Virus record (IMG/VR): IMGVR_UViG_3300031772_000094
Location: 1 to 40,546 of that record
Length of the DNA: 40,546 nt
From: a virus
Direction: 5' to 3' (one strand)
Shown here: positions 30,901 to 38,541 of the stretch, one piece after another
How the letters are laid out: each line of letters begins with the position of its first letter
How positions within the stretch are numbered: the stretch's first letter is position 1
Position numbers and translations under genes: made by a program
The notes under the pieces: generated by a model
Seen by the model: the letters and a program-made list of their open reading frames with translations, nothing else
What the model was told of the DNA's origin: nothing
Database searches by the model: none

Positions 30901-33481
30901 GTTTATAATCTTTCCAGTCTTCTTCCATCGCTTTCACATCAATCAACCCGCGCTTTTCCAATTCTGCGTTAACCGCATCCAACTGATTTTCCACGATTTC
31001 AAGAAACTCCTCGCTTTTGGTTTCGTCATTTAACTGCGTTTCTAAATTTTGTTTAATTTCTCGAAGTTTTTGGTCGGTTTCAATCGGCAAGCGATCCATA
31101 TTTAATTCAACAAATCCTTTCTCCACTACCTCAAATACTCCACCTGGACTGACAATTTTCCCCGGCCTATACTCAATCGGTATTCCACCCGGAGTTTCTG
31201 TTGGCACAACTTCGGCGATTTCAGGGGTTGGTTTTACTCTTTCTGGCGATACAGTCCATTCCCACTTTTTAATTTCTTCATTCAAAAGTTCTTTTTCTTT
31301 CGGACGATAGAACCTGCCAACAAACTTTTTTTCTTGTGTATCGTAAATGCGTAGATTTTTTTGTCCTTCAACTTCAACTTCTTTGGCGATAAATCTCTTT
31401 TCCCGGATCTCGGGGACCGGTTTTTCTTTTAGCGCCAAAACTCTGTCAATCGCTTTCTCAATGTTTTCGTCCCGGCCGGATTTGGCTACTATGCCAGTAA
31501 TTCCAAGTGGTTTATTAATATCGGTTTTAAATTCTTTGTAAAGATCCAAAACATCATTTTTGATTTGTTCTATTGTGGGTTTTTCTTTATAAACAAAATC
31601 TGTCTGATTTCCCATTTCGCCGAGAGAGTGCGGATAAGAAACTGTCGCTTCGTATTTATATCCGTCCTTGATATAAATTGTATCGCTTTCATCTTTCGGA
31701 TTAAGTTCTCTTATTTTATCAACAAAAGCATCAAGCGAGGATATTTCTTTATCAGTGTTATATTCTGGTAAAATTGCCTTTCTCATTGCCAATAATGTAG
31801 GGTGAATTGGCCTTTCCTCCTCTACGATAGGCGGTTTTGCCACTTTCTCTGCCCGTGGCACGATTATTTCCTCGGAGATGGGTGTTATGACCTCTTTAGG
31901 CTTTTCTGGCTTGATTTCGGCAGGTTTCGGCTTTACAATCTCCTCTGAAATTGGTTTTTTCTTTGGTGGCGCGAATATCGCCTCGGCGAGTTTTTCTTCT
32001 GTTTTGCGTTTGGCTAATTCTTGTTCTTTAGTCAATCTCTGTTTCAAAAGTTCTGTGCCTTTTTCCGTTTTTCTAAACCTTTCTTCTCCTACCAGTCTGC
32101 GTTCAATTCTGCCCGCCGCTATTTCTGCCGGGCCGGGACGATTCGGGACCTCGGGAGCCATTTCAATGATTTCCGGTTTTTGCTCTATCAATCTCACTCC
32201 CATTTCTTCGGCTTGTTTCTGTTTCGCCTTTGATAATTCTTCTTCTGCTTTTGCTTGAAAAGATTTAGACTTGCCTGTCATAAATTCATAAGCATTATTC
32301 ACCTGTGCCATTTTTTGATTGTCCGGTTTTGTTCCGACATCGGGATGATAAATCTTCGCCATTTCATTTCTGGCTTTTTTGATAGTTTCAAAATCCGCGT
32401 CTGGCTTTACTCCCAAAACTCCGGCGGCTTCATTTCTTAAAATCTTTTCGGTTTTTCTTCCTTCTATAAATTGATAACCTTTGCCTCCGGCCCTTGCCGA
32501 AGCGTCAAGCATGCCAAGCACAAATCCGCTTATCAAAGCGTCTTCGGTTGTCCCTCCGCTTAATTTAGTCAATCCGAATCCCAAACCGAAAGCGGCCGGC
32601 ACGGAAAACTTGGCCTGCTTTACATATCCCAAAGCCGAATAAGGCACGGCTAATGCCGTATCAAAAGCCATCCGTTTCAAACGTTCTTTTACTCCGCTTA
32701 CTTCAGGACTTAGTTGTCCATAAATATTAAAAGCGCCGATGGTTGATAAAAACGGCAAGGCGTGTTTCGCCAATGTCGGATAGGACTTTATGAAATTTTG
32801 TATTGCCACCGGTTTTGTTCCAAGAGCGAATAGTCCGGCGGAAAGATATTTTAATGAGGTTACTGTTCCTATGGCATAAGAGAAGTCTGAAACAATTTTA
32901 TCAACAATGTCTTGTGGCGCCGTTGTTTCTGGTTTAATAATTCCCCCAGTAAGACCACTTATCGCTTGCGTTCCATAAGCGAGTTTTCTGGTTATCTCTG
33001 CACCAGTTTTAACCGATATATCTACAAATGGTGAAACATCCTTTCCGCCAACCGTTCCGTAATCAATGATTTCTGTGAGTTTTTGATAAGTCTGTGCATT
33101 ATTGCCTATTTTTAAATACAATTCAGCCGGTTTATTTATAACATAGTCGTTAAAATAAGAAGAAAGTTTTTTTGAAGTATCCGAAATAGCGCCGCTAATC
33201 ATTTCTTCTCCGGCTTTGACAATTCCTTTAATGCCCTTATAAGATTCCGCTTCTTTCTGGTATTTTTCCGCTTCTTGCTGAAGTGTCAACTGAGTTTCGG
33301 GTTCTTCCGGTTTAAAAAATCCTATAATCTTTGACAAAATCCCCTGATTTTCTTGTTCGGTTGGTGCGGGGACAGGCGGTTCAAAAATGGTATCTATTTT
33401 CTGTTGAAAAGTTTGCGGAACATTTGGCTTTGTTTCCACAGAAGTTCCCCCGAAGATTTTATTTAATTCATCTTGAAGCAT
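24938..33481 (-). CDS. Giant polyvalent virion protein: J-domain, sliding clamp, JAMM peptidase (2847 aa)
   Basis: Domains in order: hydrophobic N-terminal part; DnaJ J-domain (about 350-410, HPD at 379-381, with YHPDVGTKPDNQ); long charged Pro/Lys/Glu linkers; a DnaN-like sliding clamp (about 1100-1445) with all three subdomains, shown by RPELASILIKN, TATDSFRLYQFYIPA, RITDGKFPEYEKILP and FNKNYLKDFLKT; a RadC/JAMM domain (about 1490-1620) with HNHPSGDTTPSEAD, His 1566, His 1568 and Asp 1579; a probable second JAB-like domain without its histidines (about 1785-1885, ATNYQPN). A helical C-terminal third with a hydrophobic segment near 2630-2655 resembles large polyvalent or internal virion proteins. 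It is probably injected with DNA. Coding is unbroken and one-fifth of the window. Confidence 0.88.
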   Translation of the reverse strand: MLQDELNKIFGGTSVETKPNVPQTFQQKIDTIFEPPVPAPTEQENQGILSKIIGFFKPEEPETQLTLQQEAEKYQKEAESYKGIKGIVKAGEEMISGAISDTSKKLSSYFNDYVINKPAELYLKIGNNAQTYQKLTEIIDYGTVGGKDVSPFVDISVKTGAEITRKLAYGTQAISGLTGGIIKPETTAPQDIVDKIVSDFSYAIGTVTSLKYLSAGLFALGTKPVAIQNFIKSYPTLAKHALPFLSTIGAFNIYGQLSPEVSGVKERLKRMAFDTALAVPYSALGYVKQAKFSVPAAFGLGFGLTKLSGGTTEDALISGFVLGMLDASARAGGKGYQFIEGRKTEKILRNEAAGVLGVKPDADFETIKKARNEMAKIYHPDVGTKPDNQKMAQVNNAYEFMTGKSKSFQAKAEEELSKAKQKQAEEMGVRLIEQKPEIIEMAPEVPNRPGPAEIAAGRIERRLVGEERFRKTEKGTELLKQRLTKEQELAKRKTEEKLAEAIFAPPKKKPISEEIVKPKPAEIKPEKPKEVITPISEEIIVPRAEKVAKPPIVEEERPIHPTLLAMRKAILPEYNTDKEISSLDAFVDKIRELNPKDESDTIYIKDGYKYEATVSYPHSLGEMGNQTDFVYKEKPTIEQIKNDVLDLYKEFKTDINKPLGITGIVAKSGRDENIEKAIDRVLALKEKPVPEIREKRFIAKEVEVEGQKNLRIYDTQEKKFVGRFYRPKEKELLNEEIKKWEWTVSPERVKPTPEIAEVVPTETPGGIPIEYRPGKIVSPGGVFEVVEKGFVELNMDRLPIETDQKLREIKQNLETQLNDETKSEEFLEIVENQLDAVNAELEKRGLIDVKAMEEDWKDYKPVTDEDYEAGLEKEGDGEAKFDDNKQVFHTTKTDEYTPTAETKARVSAIEEPRSQLGYVINLIRAGKIVPENLRGIIDEYNTQSAQQIGEEVVKDLGNGKYELLISEEALTEEALDEFYPPVLYKDADPAKLQEGYGIEVGDFKKLDIVKFTTSQGEKMGLLKNIYDNGRAIVEMSAGEVEVDMWSLKKPSKLTKEQEKIKEGVFPEEKIGQKFELTTDFMQKKGIEPPPEKPAKVKKTPARNIQSKIFDIVKIATSKRLPMIEGIAILKNKIVATDLEFSVEYTASREIGEIVLPPDALKGKSIEEVMIEGMSGKVGGVEIKGTSIEEFPLIPEVKAKPQFRVISDRLIEGLNRTIKAVSSSEMRPELASILIKNEGNQLRVTATDSFRLYQFYIPAKIEADFETLLPGKSAEKLLRVLKLAKPEDAINVSIDDKFIQFQFGDFRIVSRITDGKFPEYEKILPKEIKNHITVSREELLNALNETPETKLNDITFNLDEKNNKINLSSKTDEITFNREIHADFKKPEKVSMNQNLYLVMQIKSEGKGRGIVFNKNYLKDFLKTSTAEQIDLFNVVQGTAPMLMREQSLGLGEFVREGALNYGENTLNELQKTPALRKSNVRLKLKESGFFYAKSFQIESANDVADIFSELKREAREKVFFLNLTKDDKVINASLISIGDVDSSMLNPSEAIKPALLSKAKKVYFIHNHPSGDTTPSEADLMSVARLKETFKSSGIEFAGGVIINHTEYGWIPKEGGGEVIKYTPRIPRLVIPTIPKELEPLAQEARKYKSAEEFVKAQENKSIPEILDDIINTKTAENQKYIRNAIRIVESELETGKYKVDTIQDLLDEIIGRNKFEYIRIAARTVENNLLTKPQLTKIYTQTTKGIKEVKPEKIPITEIEQIIQDENFVSENNQVRDPGAIARFFSETINSDVPTISLIGLDSRNKINGYQIVARAFRNITGIKKKITELVAKTNSGGIVIATNYQPNITAEIPIMEIQRYANLLGVDFVDAVFVQKDGTYKSYKAMNVVEQYYSRVSENIANYGEFTPEEQAVILAVQEGRPIPVELSDAVKSLQEKGVIQSARAKVPRAVKEKVPAEPMKPGEVIEKYGLRLRRLQQSVPRPYVLSYSTGILKRIKTFATLEEARRRFDAMADIRKMGREKRGILPEELQATKEQKAEAHIIAGQKDITDIQFAKFAKAYTGVDSMLKMTPEQADVFIEMLKKVKEKFGGGITIPKTKVLVTEEIAEREFKRVGLLDLFKTPSFTFRKIGVGKEIAPVFAGDKAKKEFIAQKVTEIKKWQKSLGVSESLMMLVKGKKRMTEQSERLFEAINNPEKDIKLSEKEAMVVDKARMMAKETADMVDEARQGMGLEPMNRRENYITNLLTDAAKFIIQETKTPPNELFAVLSERFPAGAFNRLLLQRKGGLPIKKDFWKALKAMVSIHGRYIHLSPPVRVFERFMRFYGDKIPFLSRVYMKGRLNRFLGRPGKIDTYLKGLDEAIVKALTHIPGLSKPVEVELQNGITEVLEIPKSFVPTRLATKALPFNKMLRYWVDLSGSLPFYAVNLTQFWINTIPKLRGNMIDVYRSAFAGYGQMLIDFFRPSKWDYWREQGVLTEMDNVIDNEFNAAGGRIGGLLNLFGKLSEFNNRVASALAATKNMELLARKGKFAQLYPELTDAFGEEAKTYARDISDMTQFRYGLTEKPVIFDNPIGDLYYQYNTFTIKQAEFVAEMLRNQRTRELLKDFKKAREQGKTKEFISDLPKGERGEFIRFLLNAAILAYPLALLGFGIFELVGKSMVPSFLEGLSDIATGLWDGDSDKIKGGVLKIAIPPSLQWVLNAKFPTPRAIKEVELIEMALEGGGELRTATGKPKEKLTEEQAVRRLFLGGRSPEQRLNQSGWDTFNSLQNKYDNMREEAMNLLADGKREKAREMVHEYNIKAKEKVQEMKTDYADITDLILQERIKAASKSLIVSTTDFSRWIKSVK

Positions 33482-33483
33482 AA

Positions 33484-35244
33484 TTATACATTTCCACCCA
33501 AGGTTAAACCATAAACCGTTCTTAACCTTACTAATGCTGCTGGGCTAAACATATCTGCAACCGCCTTATCCAAATCACCTATATTGGCGTCGGGATATTC
33601 TGCCTGGAAAGCCTTGCGGGCTGCGACATATTTATCCGGGTCATAAAATCCATCTTTCCCCTTCGTTTTTTCTAATCCTGTAATAATAGAACTGATACCA
33701 GCATCAATAGTCGCTTTGGTTGGCTTAGTTTCCACATCGCCGCCGACTATTTCGGTAACTTTATAACTTCCATCCGCGTTTTTCGTCATAATACTATTCA
33801 CGCGTTGGCCGTCGGCATTTGTATAGGAATCTATATTTGAAATAGTTTCCGTTACGGTTTTACTAACGAGACTCAAAAACCCTTTTGGCCAACCAGCCTG
33901 CAATTCAATATTATTCCATTCCAATTTTGTTGATTCTGGAACAGTATCGGGATTGATATTCCCGCCCTTGATAAGATCTATAATAATTTGTCCATTTGCT
34001 CTCGCATTATCCGTAAGCCTTTCCTGATCGGTTTTCTGGCTATCGCTGATTCCTTTAATTAAATTCGTAAGGTTGATTGCATTAGTAATCTTATTCTGAT
34101 ACTCCTTGCTTGCCGTTTCGTAATCTTGGCCAGTCCATTTCATCATCATTTCCACGGTATTGTATTTCATATTCAACTGACCTACGATCCTTGCTCTTTC
34201 CACTTCCAGTTCGCCTTTCTGTCTTTGATATTCAATTCCTAAAGCACTTTGGCGTTTTCTTATTTGTGCCATAGAAACAAGTCGGCCTCCTTCCTCTAAT
34301 TCAGTAGTCTGCCAAGAAGCATCGAGTTGAGCCCTTCTAACATCATTTGCGGCTAAATCTCCCTCTAAAGTTCCCACATTCAAATCTGCAAGTAATTGTT
34401 TGCCGGTTGTAACCATGCTCGGCGCTGTCGGCGGTTTTTGTTCGCTTAATAAGGAAACAACGCTTGCGAACATTTTATTATAATCCGTCGTGCCTGTGGG
34501 CGCTTGAGCGTTTATAGTGGCTAAATCTTTTTGCATGTCTGCGTTGGCTTGCTGATCAGTCTGACCTATCAAAGCCGTAGGAGTTCCCGGAGCGTATGTC
34601 GGGGTTTTGGGAATAGGCGCGCCCGTGGCTTTTTCCACTGCTGTTCTCTGCTCCGGAGTTTGCCATTGAGAGGTTGCAGGAGTGGTTATCGGTTTTGCTT
34701 CCGGTGTAATCTGCGCTTTTAATTCGGGAGATATTTGAGTCGGTTGACCGATTTGTGTTCCTGCGGCAATTTGTGCTTGTTGTTCTGGTGTTGCACCGGC
34801 TCTGGCCAGATTTTCCTGGATAGAAGGACTTTTTGATATTGCTCCCGTAAGAGAAGATGTAATATCGGCTCCCTGCGGATTGATTGGCGAAATGGATTTG
34901 GTTATTACTTCTCCGGTGGAAGTCGGCGTTGTCGGATTGAACGCGCCCCAGTCGCCGGCCGTTGCCCCTCCTAAAGCTGTCTGCGCGTCCGCGCCACTAA
35001 AAGTAGGCAAAGATTCAAAATCCAATCCGTATTTGGATTTTAATATTTCTCTTCCTTTGCTTTCACTTACGCTTGCATGTTCACCTGCTTTCTGTCCTCC
35101 ACCCAAAGCCATTAAACTATATGCCTTGATTGTATTTCCTTCTCTTACATAAACAGCATAAGGGTCATTGGGATACCGAAATACCTGTCCCGTGTCCGGG
35201 ATATTAAATTCAAGGTTTTGATAAGGGACTTTGTATGTTGCCAT
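33484..35244 (-). CDS. Putative internal virion (ejection) protein (586 aa)
   Basis: N-terminal beta part (YKVPYQNLEFNIPDTGQVFR), then a long Pro/Thr/Gln/Ala-rich disordered part (residues about 95-270, with PEQQAQIAAGTQIGQPTQIS), then coiled-coil helices (AQIRKRQSALGIEYQRQKGE, LEVERARIVGQLNMKYNTVE) and a mixed C-terminus. It ends three bases before the giant gene. This build and place resemble ejection proteins of podoviruses, which form a channel across the envelope. Function is inferred. Confidence 0.65.
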   Translation of the reverse strand: MATYKVPYQNLEFNIPDTGQVFRYPNDPYAVYVREGNTIKAYSLMALGGGQKAGEHASVSESKGREILKSKYGLDFESLPTFSGADAQTALGGATAGDWGAFNPTTPTSTGEVITKSISPINPQGADITSSLTGAISKSPSIQENLARAGATPEQQAQIAAGTQIGQPTQISPELKAQITPEAKPITTPATSQWQTPEQRTAVEKATGAPIPKTPTYAPGTPTALIGQTDQQANADMQKDLATINAQAPTGTTDYNKMFASVVSLLSEQKPPTAPSMVTTGKQLLADLNVGTLEGDLAANDVRRAQLDASWQTTELEEGGRLVSMAQIRKRQSALGIEYQRQKGELEVERARIVGQLNMKYNTVEMMMKWTGQDYETASKEYQNKITNAINLTNLIKGISDSQKTDQERLTDNARANGQIIIDLIKGGNINPDTVPESTKLEWNNIELQAGWPKGFLSLVSKTVTETISNIDSYTNADGQRVNSIMTKNADGSYKVTEIVGGDVETKPTKATIDAGISSIITGLEKTKGKDGFYDPDKYVAARKAFQAEYPDANIGDLDKAVADMFSPAALVRLRTVYGLTLGGNV

Positions 35245-35269
35245 TTTATTTTTTTATTGTTAATAATTT

Positions 35270-36646
35270 TTAATCTTCTGTAACCGTTGTTTGTTCTAAA
35301 GATGTAATATCGTAATAAATGCGGAAATTTTTTATTTGAGAGTAAGGGTTTCCGCTTTGAGTCCTTCCCCAAAGTTGGACATTATCATAAGGTGCGACAG
35401 TAATATCTTCAGAATAAGTTATAAAATCAACAACTTCACTATTGGCTCTTTCCGTTCCTACTGCCACGTCATTAACATAGATTTTTCCCCTACCCTGTTC
35501 TCCTACATTATTTGGGTCGCCTCTTAAATCAAATTTGATTCTTATTGTTCCTCCTAACCTGACTATTATTTCTTTTTCTTGCGAATAACTGGTTCCTCCT
35601 ATCGCTTCTTGGGTATCTGCGCTTGCGACTAAAGTATTTGAAGCAGCTACTCCTGTAACATTTAGAAGCAATCCTACTATAGAAAGAGCTGAACCATCCC
35701 AAATCAATTTATTTCCTGCTGAATTACCTATTGAAAGTTTCGGAGTTCCGCCATCGTTTCCAATCCACCAACCAGTTCCAGTATCATAAGCAGTCTGTCC
35801 AGAACGAACTAATCCGCCAGATGGTAAAACTATTGTTCCTGCTGTGATTGCTCCCAAGTCGGCGGCAATGGCGGAAAGTTGAGCAACATTGATTTTATTT
35901 ACCGTGATTGCGCCATCTGAAACATCCGATTCCCCCACATTTCGTGGCGTAGCGGTCGTTCCTGCCGAAGCATTGAATCCCGAAGCATTGCCTTTTCTGT
36001 CAATCGCTTTAATCCAGTAATAATAAGGAGTGGCGGCGGTCAGTCCTGAATCAAAAAGCATATTGACTTTTACCGAAGCAATTTTAACCGCCGAAGCCTG
36101 TGTATCTGCGGTATAACGGTAAATGTCGTAATGGTCCATATCCGTTTCAGTATTCCAAGTCCACTTTAAAAATACGGATTGAATGCCTGCGGAAGCTGTA
36201 AGTCCTGTGGGTGAGGCTGGGGCGACACCATCATCAACCACAACTGAAAATCCAGTTGCTGTCTTTCCATCAATAGTGGAAGTTCCATCAATTACACATC
36301 CCGTAAAATAAGCAACTCCTGTTTTTAATACCTTCGCCACTGCCGAACCTATTGCCGCCGCTCCCCACCAAGCATCGCCGGTATTATTGACGTGAAAAGA
36401 ATTTGCGGTTGTGGTATCGGGAATATCTATTGAATTAGCGACTAAATTTCCTCTGAAAGTTCCTGAATTTGCCTCGAAATCTCCATTATCAGTCAATTTC
36501 CAACCTGCGGAATTGGCGACATAGTTATAAGAATGAATCGCGCCATTGATAACTTTAAATCCTATTTTTGACAAAAGACTCCGCAGATCCGTAAAGAGTT
36601 GTTTTGGTTTTTTCTGTGGTAATGGTTTTTGCTCTATGTATCCCAT
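35270..36646 (-). CDS. Tail fibre or baseplate protein with fibronectin type III domain (458 aa)
   Basis: Residues about 150-230 form a fibronectin III domain (PASPTGLTASAGIQSVFLKW, DHYDIYRYTADTQAS, ATPYYYWIKAIDRKGNAS). Before it are repeated strands of fibre type (NSFHVNNTGDAWWG), after it an SDGAITVNKINVAQLSAIAA segment frequent in phage tail fibres near the central spike, and TGTGWWIGNDGG. The C-terminus is a jelly-roll-like beta domain. It probably binds surface sugars or connects tail parts. Confidence 0.8.
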   Translation of the reverse strand: MGYIEQKPLPQKKPKQLFTDLRSLLSKIGFKVINGAIHSYNYVANSAGWKLTDNGDFEANSGTFRGNLVANSIDIPDTTTANSFHVNNTGDAWWGAAAIGSAVAKVLKTGVAYFTGCVIDGTSTIDGKTATGFSVVVDDGVAPASPTGLTASAGIQSVFLKWTWNTETDMDHYDIYRYTADTQASAVKIASVKVNMLFDSGLTAATPYYYWIKAIDRKGNASGFNASAGTTATPRNVGESDVSDGAITVNKINVAQLSAIAADLGAITAGTIVLPSGGLVRSGQTAYDTGTGWWIGNDGGTPKLSIGNSAGNKLIWDGSALSIVGLLLNVTGVAASNTLVASADTQEAIGGTSYSQEKEIIVRLGGTIRIKFDLRGDPNNVGEQGRGKIYVNDVAVGTERANSEVVDFITYSEDITVAPYDNVQLWGRTQSGNPYSQIKNFRIYYDITSLEQTTVTED

Positions 36647-36655
36647 ATTTTTATT

Positions 36656-38086
36656 TTACTCTAACCCATCGATCTCTATCGCAAGAGGTATTTCTAAAGT
36701 CGGCGCATCATTTGAAGAAACGGTAAATGCGACTTTTATTTGAAGTGAACCGACATTACCAACACTTAAATCCGCGGCAATTTCGTTAAGAAGTGAATTG
36801 GTGACGGAAGTCATGGCGACATAACCTGCCCCGTTAACATCGTATGAAAAAGTAATCCCGGTTGAAGCCGGCAGTGAATTATAAAAACAAGCCACCTTTT
36901 TTAATGTTTTTGAAACATCCCTTTTGTCCTGAAAAAGCATCATAGTCTCTAAATAAGCAGAGGCGTATTTGTTTGACCAATCAATAGCGTCAACTCCTTT
37001 ACTATCTCCGTTTTTCCACGCAACAAGTAGAGTAAAACCGGCAACCATAACAGCGCCGATTTCAATGCTTGACGTCGTTGCTTCAGAAATCACCCAAGAC
37101 AAATCCATTACTTTCGGATAATCTCTTGAATATCCTCCCAATGTGTAAATTCCCTGCGGGGCCGGATTACCCGCGCCATTACTGAATCCAAATATAGGTC
37201 TGTTCATAAAATTCCCGACAGAATCCGGATATACTTCTCCGTATTTCGCGGCCGAATAATCTCCGGGGATTCGTTTATACGGCTCAAGCTGTGAGCCGTT
37301 GTAAAAATACCAATTTCCCGCGAGTCCAGCTTGAACGTAAATATAATTATCATCTTCCATAAAAGCGTTGATTCCACATTCCTCTATCGGATCAGAAGTG
37401 TTCCAAGACGAGGAAACCAGATCCCATCGGATAAGTTCGGCAGTATTAACATACGAGTTTATAAAAGTCCCTATTAAAATATCTTCCTCGTATTTTTTTA
37501 AACATTTGATTCTATAACCGCTTGTCAGATCTAAAGCATTAGCTGTAAATCCGGTGCCGGGTGTGACGCTTATAGTTGAACCAATAGAGGCAAGATATTT
37601 TCCATCGCCAATCCAAAGAGTTAAATCTTGGATGCACATCGGGTGCCACGAAGTATCCGCGTTTGTGAAAGTAGCCCAATCCTGAACGGTTGAAGCCCAA
37701 GCGTCATCGGCATTTGCGACGGCGATCAAATGTATTCTGCTTGGAGTTGCCCATACGATAAATCCGTTATATTCCATAGCGCCTAAACACCAGTCGTCAC
37801 CGGTCCCGGTCGTAGTATGCGCCAAACTCCAAACTCCGGCCGAAGTCCGCGCCCATATCTTCCCCGAAGTGGAAGAAAACCAAAAACTATATCCATTTGA
37901 ACAAGCAACCTTCACTTTGCAAAATTCATCCGGTTCCGTTCCGGAGGTTTCTTTCGTAAGTTTCTGGTGAACTTTCAAAAGACCTGGCGTGCCGTGCAAA
38001 TCCAAACCGACACAGGCAAAAACAGAACCCAAAATTCCACTAAATTTTGAATCACTTAATCCACGAATTGTGTCGAGTATAATCAC
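36656..38086 (-). CDS. Putative tail tube/nozzle-type protein (476 aa)
   Basis: Beta-rich throughout, with repeated blades such as WARTSAGVWSLAHT, CLGAMEYNGFIVWAT, CIQDLTLWIGDGKYLAS and FMEDDNYIYVQAGLAG, which suggest a beta-propeller as in nozzle proteins of podoviruses (T7 gp12-like). Placement before other tail genes agrees. It overlaps the previous small gene by 4 bases. No enzymatic motif. The identification is structural inference only. Confidence 0.55.
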   Translation of the reverse strand: MIILDTIRGLSDSKFSGILGSVFACVGLDLHGTPGLLKVHQKLTKETSGTEPDEFCKVKVACSNGYSFWFSSTSGKIWARTSAGVWSLAHTTTGTGDDWCLGAMEYNGFIVWATPSRIHLIAVANADDAWASTVQDWATFTNADTSWHPMCIQDLTLWIGDGKYLASIGSTISVTPGTGFTANALDLTSGYRIKCLKKYEEDILIGTFINSYVNTAELIRWDLVSSSWNTSDPIEECGINAFMEDDNYIYVQAGLAGNWYFYNGSQLEPYKRIPGDYSAAKYGEVYPDSVGNFMNRPIFGFSNGAGNPAPQGIYTLGGYSRDYPKVMDLSWVISEATTSSIEIGAVMVAGFTLLVAWKNGDSKGVDAIDWSNKYASAYLETMMLFQDKRDVSKTLKKVACFYNSLPASTGITFSYDVNGAGYVAMTSVTNSLLNEIAADLSVGNVGSLQIKVAFTVSSNDAPTLEIPLAIEIDGLE

Positions 38087-38313
38087 TTTTTTATTATTAT
38101 TGGATTGCTAAATTTTGCTCCACCAAATCCAAATTTTTCTGTAGAAGTTTCCATTGATTTTATAATTGCGTCCGCCTGTTCCTGCGTTATACAAATCTCT
38201 TGTGCAGCCTTTATCACATAGGCGCATTCCGGCCTGTTAATTTGTGTTCCTGTAACAAATCCTCCTCCCAAAGTTGCCAAAGTTGCTATTGAAATTTTTA
38301 ATTTGTTATTCAT
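38083..38313 (-). CDS. Small secreted-type protein (76 aa)
   Basis: MNNKLKISIATLATLGGGFVTG looks like a weak signal peptide. The mature part has two cysteines (RPECAYVIKAAQEICITQEQ), which could pair, and a C-terminal tail (FGGAKFSNPIIIKK). It overlaps both neighbours by 4 bases. It might be a spanin-like or envelope protein, but no motif proves it. Confidence 0.55.
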   Translation of the reverse strand: MNNKLKISIATLATLGGGFVTGTQINRPECAYVIKAAQEICITQEQADAIIKSMETSTEKFGFGGAKFSNPIIIKK

Positions 38314-38537
38314 TCTTTCTCAAATTTAATCCCTCTATTTTCTAATAATTTATCCAGTTTTTGTTCAATTATCGGTATCCTTTCTATTCTCACCTCAATC
38401 GCGGAAATCTTGCTTTCGTGTTCAATTACTTTCGAATCCGTTCCGCTTTGCTGGTAAAAAATGTATCCAAAAATCGGCACGAGTATAGTCGCCCCCGCTC
38501 CTATCAACGCTAATAATAAACTTTGTCCTTTGTTCAT
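38310..38537 (-). CDS. Membrane protein with coiled coil, XhlA/holin-like (75 aa)
   Basis: Start MNKGQSLL at 38537, 4 bases after the LamG gene's stop. One membrane helix (LLLALIGAGATILVPIFGYI), then a coiled coil (VIEHESKISAIEVRIERIPI, EQKLDKLLENRG). This order is inverted relative to XhlA, where the coil comes first. A holin accessory or ejection-related membrane protein is possible, though it lies far from the lysis cassette. Confidence 0.55.
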   Translation of the reverse strand: MNKGQSLLLALIGAGATILVPIFGYIFYQQSGTDSKVIEHESKISAIEVRIERIPIIEQKLDKLLENRGIKFEKE

Positions 38538-38541
38538 AAAT

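Noticed and set aside
24938-33481. Many plus-strand frames of 60-126 codons inside the giant gene
   Set aside because: They have the composition of antisense shadows (runs of Ser, Phe, Leu) and no start signals or motifs.
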